Shown piece by piece: positions 47,370 through 58,138 of a stretch of 64,000 nt of DNA. A program made the translations under genes and the position numbers. Location: the NCBI GenBank assembly GCA_037893245.1, contig JBAIAA010000094.1, positions 2,108,001 through 2,172,000 on the forward strand, written 5' to 3'. The notes below the pieces were generated by a model. It saw nothing but the letters and a program-made list of their open reading frames with translations, was not told the DNA's origin and searched no databases. Source of the DNA: Crossaster papposus (lineage: Eukaryota; Echinodermata; Asteroidea; Velatida; Solasteridae). Every line of letters starts with the position of its first letter. Positions within the stretch are counted from its first letter, which is position 1.

Positions 47370-48660
47370 CTATGTACACGTGCATTGCCGCATAGGCCTA
47401 TGTCGCCAGTGCCCTGACGCATGAGTCTCACAGTTTGGGTTCTTTCTATTGAGAAATTTGGCAATATTTTGGCTCCGATGTCGAGCTGGTGAGTGTCTCT
47501 TCATTCTCGAACAACGTTGAGGTTCGCAGCTCAAATATAAGTCGAGAACATTATCCTCATTCGCAGCCATGTTTTCTTATGTGTATCTATGTACACGTGT
47601 ATTGCCGCATTGGCCTAAGTCGCCAGTGGCCTGACGCATGAGTCTCACGGTTTGGGTTCTTTCCCGTGAGAAATTTGGCAATATTTTGGCTCAGATGTCG
47701 AGCTGGTGAGTGTCTCTTCATTCTTGAACAACGTTGAGGTTCGCAGCTCACATACAAGTCGAGAAGATTATCCTCATTCGCAGCCATGTTTTCTTATGTG
47801 TATCAATGTACACGTGTATTGCCGCATTGGCCTATGTCGCCAGTGCCCTGACGCATGAGTTTCACAGTTTGGGTCCTTTCCATTGAGAAAGTTGGCAATA
47901 TTTTGGCTCTGATGTTGAGCTGGTGAGTGTCTTTTCATTCTCGAACAACGTTGAGGTTCGCAGCTCAAATAAAAGTCCAGAACATTATCCTCATTCGCAG
48001 CCATGTTTTCTTATGTGTATGTTTGTACACTTGTATTGCCGCATAGGCCTATGCCGTCAGTGCCCTGACGCATGAGTATCACAGTTTGGGTTCTTTCTAT
48101 TGAGAAATTTGGCAATATTTTGGCTCCGATGTCGAGCTGGTGAGTGTCTCTTCATTCTAGAACAACGTTGAGGTTCGCAGCTCAAATATAAGTCGAGAAC
48201 ATTATCCTCATTCGCAGCCATGTTTTCTTATGTGTATCTATGTACACGTGTATTGCCGCATTGGCCTAGGTCGCCAGTTGCCTGACGCATGAGTCTCACG
48301 GTTTGGGTTTTTTTTCCAGTGAGAAGTTTTGCAATATTTTGGCTCAGATGTCGAGCTGGTGAGTGTCTCTTCATTTTGGAACAACGTTGAGGTTCGCAGC
48401 TCAGATATAAGTCTAGAAAATTATCCTCATTCGCAGCCATGTTTTCTTATGTGTATCTATGTACACGTGTATTGCCGCACTGGCCTATGTCGCCAGTGGC
48501 CTGACGCATGAGTTTCACAGTTTGGGTTCTTTCCATTGAGAAATTTGGCAATATTTTGGCTCAGATGTCTAGCTGGTGAGTGTCTCTTCATTCTTGAACA
48601 ACGTTGAGGTTCGCAGCTCAGATACAAGTCGAGAAGATTATCCTCATTCGCAGCCATGTT
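47370..48660 (+). repeat. Block co-linear with 17.9-19.65 kb
   Basis: Matches 17925-18559 at a shift of 29445, then 18763-19650 at 29011; the difference is two monomers. Shared marks are GTCTTTTCATTC with AAATAAAAGTCC, TTTTTTTTCCAGTGAGAAGTTTTGC, GCACTGGCC and GTCTAGCTGG with TTTTCTGATGTGTATC. Confidence 0.78.
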
Positions 48661-48774
48661 TTCTGATGTGTATCAATGTACACGTGTATTGCCGCATTGG
48701 CCTATGTCGCCAGTGCCCTGACGCATGAGTCTCACAGTTTGGGTTCTTTCCATTGAGAAATTTGGCAATATTTT

Positions 48775-48953
48775 GTCTAAGATTGCGAGCTGGTGAGTGT
48801 CTCTTCATTCTTGAACAACGTTGAGGTTCGCAGCTAAGATATAAGTTGAAACAATTATCCTGTGTATTGGCGCATTGGCCTATGTCGCCAGTGCCCTGAC
48901 GCATGGGTCTCACGGTTTGGGTTTTTTTTCAGTGAGAAGTTTTGCAATATTTT
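48775..48953 (+). repeat. Truncated monomer T9, chimeric right half (179 bp)
   Basis: The left half and the 39-bp deletion are as in the other T copies (lineage II base, CGCAGCTAAG). The right half differs: GCATGGGTCTCACGG, a T tract and TCAGTGAGAAGTTTTGC, as in A-type monomers. It is the only T whose right end was exchanged. Confidence 0.85.
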
Positions 48954-49604
48954 GGCTCAGATGTCGAGCTGGTGAGTGTCTCTTCATTCTGGAACAACGT
49001 TGAGGTTCGCAGCTCAGATACAAGTCGAGAAGATTATCCTCATTCGCAGCCATGTTTTCTTATGTGTATCAATGTACACGTGTATTGCCGCATTGGCCTA
49101 TGTCGCCAGTGCCCTGACGCATAATTTTCACAGTTTGGGTCCTTTCCATTGAGAAAGTTGGCAATATTTTGGCTCAGATGTCGAGCTGGTGAGTGTCTCT
49201 TCATTCTGGAACAACGTTGAGGTTCGCAGCTCAGATATAAGTCGAGAACATTATCCTCATTCGCAGCCATGTTTTCTTATGTGTATCTATGAACACGTGT
49301 ATTGCCGCATTGGCCTAGGTCGCCAGTGGCCTGACGCATGAGTCTCACGGTTTGGGTTTTTTTCAGTGAGAAGTTTTGCAATATTTTGGCTCAGATGTCG
49401 AGCTGGTGAGTGTCTCTTCATTCTGGAACAACGTTGACGTTCGCAGCTCAGATATAAGTCTAGAAAATTATCCTCATTCGCAGCCATGTTTTCTTATGTG
49501 TATCTATGTACACGTGTATTGCCGCATAGGCCTATGCCGCCAGTGGCCTGACGCATGAATCTCACAGTTTGGGTTCTTTCCATTGAGAAATTTGGCAATA
49601 TTTT

Positions 49605-49782
49605 GTCTAAGATTGCGAGCTGGTGAGTGTCTCTTCATTCTTGAACAACGTTGAGGTTCGCAGTTAAGATATAAGTTGAAACAATTATCCTGTGTATTGG
49701 CGCATTGGCCTATGTCGCCAGTGCCCTGACGCATGAGTCTCACAGTTTGGGTTCTTTCCGTTGAGAAATTTGGCAATATTTT
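49605..49782 (+). repeat. Truncated monomer T10 (178 bp)
   Basis: Same deletion; lineage I (CGCAGTTAAG), as expected for the copy of T6. Confidence 0.92.
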
Positions 49783-51737
49783 GGCTCAGATGTCGAGCTG
49801 GTGAGTGTCTCTTCATTCTCGAACAACGTTGAGGTTCGCAGCTCAGATATAAGTCTAGAAAATTATCCTCATTCGCAGCCATGTTTTCTTATGTGTATCT
49901 ATGTACACGTGTATTGCCGCATTGGCCTATGTCGCCAGTGCCCTGACGCATGAGTCTCACAGTTTGGGTCCTTTCCATTGAGAAAGTTGGCAATATTTTG
50001 GCTCAGATGTCGAGCTGGTGAGTGTCTCTTCATTCTCGAACAACGTTGAGGTTCGCAGCTCAAATATAAGTCGAGAAAATTATCCTCATTCGCAGCCACC
50101 TTTTCTGATGTGTATGTTTGTACACTTGTATTGCCGCATAGGCCTATGCCGTCAGTGCCCTGACACATGGGTCTCACGGTTTGGGTTCTTTCTATTGAGA
50201 AATTTGGCAATATTTTGGCTCCGATGTCGAGCTGGTGAGTGTCTCTTTATTCTAGAACAACGTTGAGGTTCGCAGCTCAAATATAAGTCGAGAACATTAT
50301 CCTCATTCGCAGCCATGTTTTCTTATGTGTATCTATGTACACGTGTATTGCCGCATTGGCCTAGGTCGCCAGTGGCCTGACGCATGAGTCTCACGGTTTG
50401 GGTTTTTTTTCAGTGAGAAGTTTTGCAATATTTTGGCTCAGATGTCGAGCTGGTGAGTGTCTCTTCATTCTGGAACAACGTTGAGGTTTGCAGCTCAGAT
50501 ATAAGTCTAGAAAATTATCCTCATTCGCAGCCATCTTTTCTTATGTGTATCTATGTACACGTGTATTGCCGCACTGGCCTATGTCGCCAGTGGCCTGACG
50601 CATGAGTTTCACAGTTTGGGTCCTTTCCATTGAGAAAGTTGGCAATATTTTAGCTCAGATGTCGAGCTGGTGAGTGTCTCTTCATTCTCGAACAACGTTG
50701 AGGTTCGCAGCTCAAATATAAGTCGAGAAAATTATCCTCATTCGCAGCCACCTTTTCTGATGTGTATGTTTGTACACTTGTATTGCCGCATAGGCCTATG
50801 CCGTCAGTGCCCTGACACATGGGTCTCACGGTTTGGGTTCTTTCTATTGAGAAATTTGGAAATATTTTGGCTCCGATGTCGAGCTGGTGAATGTCTCTTC
50901 ATTCTAGAACAACGTTGAGGTTCGCAGCTCAAATATAAGTCGAGAACATTATCCTCATTCGCAGCCATGTTTTCTTATGTGTATCTATGTACACGTGTAT
51001 TGCCGCATTGGCCTAGGTCGACAGTGGCCTGACGCATGAGTCTCACGGTTTGGGTTTTTTTTCAGTGAGAAGTTTTTCAATATTTTGGCTCAGATGTCGA
51101 GCTGGTGAGTGTCTCTTCATTCTGGAACAACGTTGAGGTTCGCAGCTCAGATATAAGTCTAGAAAATTATCCTCATTCGCAGCCATCTTTTCTTATGTGT
51201 ATCTATGTACACGTGTATTGCCGCACTGGCCTATGTCGCCAGTGGCCTGACGCATGAGTTTCACAGTTTGGGTTCTTTCCATTGAGAAATTTGGCAATAT
51301 TTTGGCTCAGATGTCGAGCTGGTGAGTGTCTCTTCATTCTTGAACAACGTTGAGGTTCGCAGCTCAGATACAAGTCGAGAAGATTATCCTCATTCGCAGC
51401 CATGTTTTCTTATGTGTATCTATGTGCACGTGTATTGCCGCATTGGTCCGTGTCGCCAGTGCCCTGACGCATGAGTCTCACAGTTTGGGTCCTTTCCATT
51501 GAGAAATTTGGCAATATTTTGGCTCAGATGTCGAGCTGGTGAGTGTCTCTTCATTATCGAACAACGTTGAGGTTCGCAGCTCAAATATAAGTCGAGAAAA
51601 TTATCCTCATTCGCAGCCATGTTTTCTTATGTGTATCTATGTACACGTGTATTGCCGCATTGGCCTAGGTCGCCAGTGGCCTGACGCATGAGTCTCACGG
51701 TTTGGGTTTTTTTCAGTGAGAAGTTTTGCAATATTTT

Positions 51738-54700
51738 GGCTCAGATGTCGAGCTGGTGAGTGTCTCTTCATTCTGGAACAACGTTGAGGTTCGCAGCTCA
51801 GATATAAGTCTAGAAAATTATCCTCATTCGCAGCCATGTTTTCTTATGTGTATCTATGTACACGTGTATTGCCGCATAGGCCTATGCCGCCAGTGGCCTG
51901 ACGCATGAATCTCACAGTTTGGGTTCTTTCCATTGAGAAATTTGGCAATATTTTGTCTAAGATTGCGAGCTGGTGAGTGTCTCTTCATTCTTGAACAACG
52001 TTGAGGTTCGCAGCTAAGATATAAGTTGAAACAATTATCCTGTGTATTGGCGCATTGGCCTATGTCGCCAGTGCCCTGACGCATGAGTCTCACAGTTTGG
52101 GTTCTTTCCGTTGAGAAATTTGGCAATATTTTGGCTCAGATGTCGAGCTGCTGAGTGTCTCTTCATTCTCGAACAACGTTGAGGTTCGCAGCTCAGATAT
52201 AAGTCGAGAAAATTATCCTCATTCGCAGCCATGTTTTTTTAATGTGTATCTATGTACACGTGTATTGCCGCATTGGCCTATGTCGCCAGTGTCCTGACGC
52301 ATGAGTCTCACAGTTTGGGTTCTTTCCATTGAGAGATTTGGCAATATTTTGGCTCAGATGTCGAGCTGGTAAGTGTCTCTTCATTCTCGAACAACGTTGA
52401 GGTTCGCAGCTCAAATATAAGTCGAGAAAATTATCCTCATTCGCAGCCATGTTTTCTTATGTGTATCTATGTACAAGTGTATTGCCGCATAGGCCTATGT
52501 CGCCAGTGCCCTGACGCATGAGTCTCACAGTTTGGGTTCTTTCCATTGAGAAATTTGGCAATATTTTGGCTCAGATGTCGAGCTGGTGAGTGTCTCTTCA
52601 TTCTCGAACAACGTTGAGGTTCGCAGCTAAGATATAAGTCGAAAAAATTATCCTCATTCGCAGCCACCTTTTCTTATGTGTATGTTTGTACACGTGTATT
52701 GCCGCATAGGCCTATGCCGCCAGTGGCCTGACGCATGAGTCTCACGGTTTGGGTTTTTTTCCAGTGAGAAGTTTGGCAATATTATGGCTCAGATGTCGAG
52801 CTGGTGAGTGTCTCTTCATTCTAGAACAACGTTGAGGTTCGCAGCTCAAATATAAGTCGAGAACATTATCCTCATTCGCAGCCATGTCTTCTTATGTGTA
52901 TCTATGTACACGTGTATTGCCGCATTGGCCTAGGTCGCCAGTGGCCTGACGCATGAGTCTCACGGTTTGGGTTTTTTTTCAGTGAGAAGTTTTGCAATAT
53001 TTTGGCTCAGATGTCGAGCTGGTGAGTGTCTCTTCATTCTGGAACAACGTTGAGGTTCGCAGCTCAGATATAAGTCTAGAAAATTATCCTCATTCGCAGC
53101 CATCTTTTCTTATGTGTATCTATGTACACGTGTATTGCCGCACTGGCCTATGTCGCCAGTGGCCTGACGCATGAGTTTCACAGTTTGGGTCCTTTCCATT
53201 GAGAAAGTTGGCAATATTTTGGCTCAGATGTCGAGCTGGTGAGAGTCTCTTCATTCTCGAACAACGTTGAGGTTCGCAGCTCAGATATAAGTCGATAAAA
53301 TTATCCTCATTCGCAGCCATGTTTTCTTATGTGTATCTATGTACACGTGTATTGCCGCATTGGCCTATGTCGCCAGTGCCCTGACGCATGAGTCTCACAG
53401 TTTGGGTTCTTTCCATTGAGAAATTTGGCAAAATTTTGGCTCAGATGTCGAGCTGGTGAGTGTCTCTTCATTCTCGAACAACGTTGAGGTTCGCAGCTAA
53501 GATATAAGTCGAAAAAATTATCCTCATTCGCAGCCACCTTTTCTTATGTGTATGTTTGTACACGTGTATTGCCGCATAGGCCTATGCCGCCAGTGGCCTG
53601 ACGCATGAGTCTCACGGTTTGGTTTTTTTTCGAGTGAGAAGTTTGGCAATATTTTGGCTCAGATGTCGAGCTGGTGAGAGTCTCTTCATTCTCGAACAAC
53701 GTTGAGGTTCACAGCTCAGATATAAGTCGAGAAAATTATCCTCATTCGCAGCCATGTTTTCTTATGTGTATCTATGTACACGTGTATTGCCGCATTGGCC
53801 TATGTCGCCAGTGCCCTGACGCATGAGTCTCACAGTTTGGGTTCTTTTCATTGAGAAATTTGGCAATATTTTGGCTCAGATGTCGAGCTGGTGAGTGTCT
53901 CTTCATTCTCGAACAACGTTGAGGTTCTCAGCTCAAATATAAGTCGAGAAAATTATCCTCATTCGCAGCCATGTTTTCTTATGTGTATCTATGTACACGT
54001 GTATTGCCGCATAGGCCTATGTCGCCAGTGCCCTGACGCATGAGTCTCACAGTTTGGGTTCTTTCCATTGAGAAATTTGGCAATATTTTGGCTCAGATGT
54101 CGAGATGGTTAGTGTCCCTTCATTCTCAAACAACGTTGAGGTTCGCAGCTCAGATATAAGTCGAGAACATTATCCTCATTCGCAGCCATGTTTTCTTATG
54201 TGTATCTATGTACACGTGTATTGGTGCATTGTCCTATGTCGCCAGTGCCCTGACGCACAAGTCTCACAGTTTGGGTTCTTTCCATTGAGAAATTTGGCAA
54301 TAATTTGGCTCAGATGTCGAGCTGGTGAGTGTCTCTTCATTCTCGAACAACGTTGAGGTTCGCAGCTCAAATATAAGTCGAGAAAATTATCCTCATTCGC
54401 AGCCACCTTTTCTGATGTGTATGTTTGTACACTTGTATTGCCGCATAGGCCTATGCCGTCAGTGCCCTGACGCATGAGTCTCACAGTTTGGGTTCTTTCC
54501 ATTGAGAAATTTGGCAATATTTTGGCACAGATGTCGAGCTGGTGAGTGTCTCTTCATTCTGGAACAACGTTGAGGTTCGCAGCTCGAATATAAGTCGAGA
54601 AAATTATCCTCATTCGCAGCCACCTTTTCTGATGTGTATGTTTGTACACTTGTATTGCCGCATAGGCCTATGCCGCCAGTGGCCTGACGCATGAGTCTCA

Positions 54701-54740
54701 CAGTTTGGGTTCTTTTCAGTGAGAAGTTTTGCAATATTTT
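51738..54740 (+). repeat. 14-mer HOR unit 1 (3003 bp)
   Basis: Fourteen monomers, one of them T11, which recur at 54741-57743. Private marks in order: ATGTTTTTTTAATGTG, GAGAGATTTGG, TACAAGTGTATTG, GTCGAAAAAATTATCC, TATTATGGCTCAG, GGTGAGAGTCTC, GCAAAATTTTGG, TTTTTTCGAGTGAG, GAGATGGTTAGTGTCCC and GGTGCATTGTCC with GCACAAGTC. Confidence 0.9.
51955..52132 (+). repeat. Truncated monomer T11 (178 bp)
   Basis: Same deletion; lineage II (CGCAGCTAAG, followed by GAGCTGCTGAGTG), as expected for the copy of T7. Confidence 0.92.
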
Positions 54741-57700
54741 GGCTCAGATGTCGAGCTGGTGAGTGTCTCTTCATTCTGGAACAACGTTGAGGTTCGCAGC
54801 TCAGATATAAGTCTAGAAAATTATCCTCATTCGCAGCCATGTTTTCTTATGTGTATCTATGTACACGTGTATTGCCGCATAGGCCTATGCCGCCAGTGGC
54901 CTGACGCATGAATCTCACAGTTTGGGTTCTTTCCATTGAGAAATGTGGCAATATTTTGTCTAAGATTGCGAGCTGGTGAGTGTCTCTTCATTCTTGAACA
55001 ACGTTGAGGTTCGCAGCTAAGATATAAGTTGAAACAATTATCCTGTGTATTGGCGCATTGGCCTATGTCGCCAGTGCCCTGACGCATGAGTCTCACAGTT
55101 TGGGTTCTTTCCGTTGAGAAATTTGGCAATATTTTGGCTCAGATGTCGAGCTGCTGAGTGTCTCTTCATTCTCGAACAACGTTGAGGTTCGCAGCTCAGA
55201 TATAAGTCGAGAAAATTATCCTCATTCGCAGCCATGTTTTTTTAATGTGTATCTATGTACACGTGTATTGCCGCATTGGCCTATGTCGCCAGTGTCCTGA
55301 CGCATGAGTCTCACAGTTTGGGTTCTTTCCATTGAGAGATTTGGCAATATTTTGGCTCAGATGTCGAGCTGGTAAGTGTCTCTTCATTCTCGAACAACGT
55401 TGAGGTTCGCAGCTCAAATATAAGTCGAGAAAATTATCCTCATTCGCAGCCATGTTTTCTTATGTGTATCTATGTACAAGTGTATTGCCGCATAGGCCTA
55501 TGTCGCCAGTGCCCTGACGCATGAGTCTCACAGTTTGGGTTCTTTCCATTGAGAAATTTGGCAATATTTTGGCTCAGATGTCGAGCTGGTGAGTGTCTCT
55601 TCATTCTCGAACAACGTTGAGGTTCGCAGCTAAGATATAAGTCGAAAAAATTATCCTCATTCGCAGCCACCTTTTCTTATGTGTATGTTTGTACACGTGT
55701 ATTGCCGCATAGGCCTATGCCGCCAGTGGCCTGACGCATGAGTCTCACGGTTTGGGTTTTTTTCCAGTGAGAAGTTTGGCAATATTATGGCTCAGATGTC
55801 GAGCTGGTGAGTGTCTCTTCATTCTAGAACAACGTTGAGGTTCGCAGCTCAAATATAAGTCGAGAACATTATCCTCATTCGCAGCCATGTTTTCTTATGT
55901 GTATCTATGTACACGTGTATTGCCGCATTGGCCTAGGTCGCCAGTGGCCTGACGCATGAGTCTCACGGTTTGGGGTTTTTTTCAGTGAGAAGTTTTGCAA
56001 TATTTTGGCTCAGATGTCGAGCTGGTGAGTGTCTCTTCATTCTGGAACAACGTTGAGGTTCGCAGCTCAGATATAAGTCTAGAAAATTATCCTCATTCGC
56101 AGCCATCTTTTCTTATGTGTATCTATGTACACGTGTATTGCCGCACTGGCCTATGTCGCCAGTGGCCTGACGCATGAGTTTCACAGTTTGGGTCCTTTCC
56201 ATTGAGAAAGTTGGCAATATTTTGGCTCAGATGTCGAGCTGGTGAGAGTCTCTTCATTCTCGAACAACGTTGAGGTTCGCAGCTCAGATATAAGTCGATA
56301 AAATTATCCTCATTCGCAGCCATGTTTTCTTATGTGTATCTATGTACACGTGTATTGCCGCATTGGCCTATGTCGCCAGTGCCCTGACGCATGAGTCTCA
56401 CAGTTTGGGTTCTTTCCATTGAGAAATTTGGCAAAATTTTGGCTCAGATGTCGAGCTGGTGAGTGTCTCTTCATTCTCGAACAACGTTGAGGTTCGCAGC
56501 TAAGATATAAGTCGAAAAAATTATCCTCATTCGCAGCCACCTTTTCTTATGTGTATGTTTGTACACGTGTATTGCCGCATAGGCCTATGCCGCCAGTGGC
56601 CTGACGCATGAGTCTCACGGTTTGGTTTTTTTTCGAGTGAGAAGTTTGGCAATATTTTGGCTCAGATGTCGAGCTGGTGAGAGTCTCTTCATTCTCGAAC
56701 AACGTTGAGGTTCACAGCTCAGATATAAGTCGAGAAAATTATCCTCATTCGCAGCCATGTTTTCTTATGTGTATCTATGTACACGTGTATTGCCGCATTG
56801 GCCTATGTCGCCAGTGCCCTGACGCATGAGTCTCACAGTTTGGGTTCTTTTCATTGAGAAATTTGGCAATATTTTGGCTCAGATGTCGAGCTGGTGAGTG
56901 TCTCTTCATTCTCGAACAACGTTGAGGTTCTCAGCTCAAATATAAGTCGAGAAAATTATCCTCATTCGCAGCCATGTTTTCTTATGTGTATCTATGTACA
57001 CGTGTATTGCCGCATAGGCCTATGTCGCCAGTGCCCTGACGCATGAGTCTCACAGTTTGGGTTCTTTCCATTGAGAAATTTGGCAATATTTTGGCTCAGA
57101 TGTCGAGATGGTTAGTGTCCCTTCATTCTCAAACAACGTTGAGGTTCGCAGCTCAGATATAAGTCGAGAACATTATCCTCATTCGCAGCCATGTTTTCTT
57201 ATGTGTATCTATGTACACGTGTATTGGTGCATTGTCCTATGTCGCCAGTGCCCTGACGCACAAGTCTCACAGTTTGGGTTCTTTCCATTGAGAAATTTGG
57301 CAATAATTTGGCTCAGATGTCGAGCTGGTGAGTGTCTCTTCATTCTCGAACAACGTTGAGGTTCGCAGCTCAAATATAAGTCGAGAAAATTATCCTCATT
57401 CGCAGCCACCTTTTCTGATGTGTATGTTTGTACACTTGTATTGCCGCATAGGCCTATGCCGTCAGTGCCCTGACGCATGAGTCTCACAGTTTGGGTTCTT
57501 TCCATTGAGAAATTTGGCAATATTTTGGCACAGATGTCGAGCTGGTGAGTGTCTCTTCATTCTCGAACAACGTTGAGGTTCGCAGCTCGAATATAAGTCG
57601 AGAAAATTATCCTCATTCGCAGCCACCTTTTCTGATGTGTATGTTTGTACACTTGTATTGCCGCATAGGCCTATGCCGCCAGTGGCCTGACGCATGAGTC

Positions 57701-57743
57701 TCACAGTTTGGGTTCTTTTCAGTGAGAAGTTTTGCAATATTTT
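54741..57743 (+). repeat. 14-mer HOR unit 2 (3003 bp)
   Basis: Follows unit 1 at a shift of 3003 with very few visible changes (GCCATGTTTTC for GCCATGTCTTC, TTGGGGTTTTTTT for a longer T tract, CTCGAAC for CTGGAAC near 57.57 kb, GAAATGTGGC shared by both units). All ordered marks listed for unit 1 are present. Confidence 0.9.
54958..55135 (+). repeat. Truncated monomer T12 (178 bp)
   Basis: Same deletion; lineage II. Exactly 3003 bp after T11. Confidence 0.92.
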
Positions 57744-57960
57744 GGCTCAGATGTCGAGCTGGTGAGTGTCTCTTCATTCTGGAACAACGTTGAGGTTCGC
57801 AGCTCAGATATAAGTCTACAAAATTATCCTCATTCGCAGCCATGTTTTCTTATGTGTATCTATGTACACGTGTATTGCCGCATAGGCCTATGCCGCCAGT
57901 GGCCTGACGCATGAATCTCACAGTTTGGGTTCTTTCCATTGAGAAATGTGGCAATATTTT

Positions 57961-58138
57961 GTCTAAGATTGCGAGCTGGTGAGTGTCTCTTCATTCTTGA
58001 ACAACGTTGAGGTTCGCAGCTAAGATATAAGTTGAAACAATTATCCTGTGTATTGGCGCATTGGCCTATGTCGCCAGTGCCCTGACGCATGAGTCTCACA
58101 GTTTGGGTTCTTTCCGTTGAGAAATTTGGCAATATTTT
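57961..58138 (+). repeat. Truncated monomer T13 (178 bp)
   Basis: Same deletion; lineage II. Last T of the window, 3003 bp after T12. Confidence 0.92.

Larger units (their letters stand above)
43931..48004 (+). repeat. 6251-bp segmental duplication, copy 2 (partial)
   Basis: Follows 37.68 kb onward at a shift of 6251 to about 47.57 kb. It then includes one monomer (47587-47787, CCTAAGTCGCC with TTCCCGTGAG) that copy 1 lacks, after which the shift is 6468. From about 47.4 kb it also matches 18-19.6 kb. Confidence 0.8.
49310..52600 (+). repeat. Block co-linear with 34.70-37.99 kb (shift 14606)
   Basis: About fifteen monomers in the same order as the shortened 13-mer and its right neighbour, with T10 and T11 at exactly 14606 bp from T6 and T7. 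Shared private marks are CCATCTTTTC, TATTTTAGCTCAG, GGTGAATGTC and CATTGGTCCGTGTCGCC. Sparse differences include TTCTAGAAC for TTCTATAAC, and GTCGACAGTGG. Confidence 0.86.
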
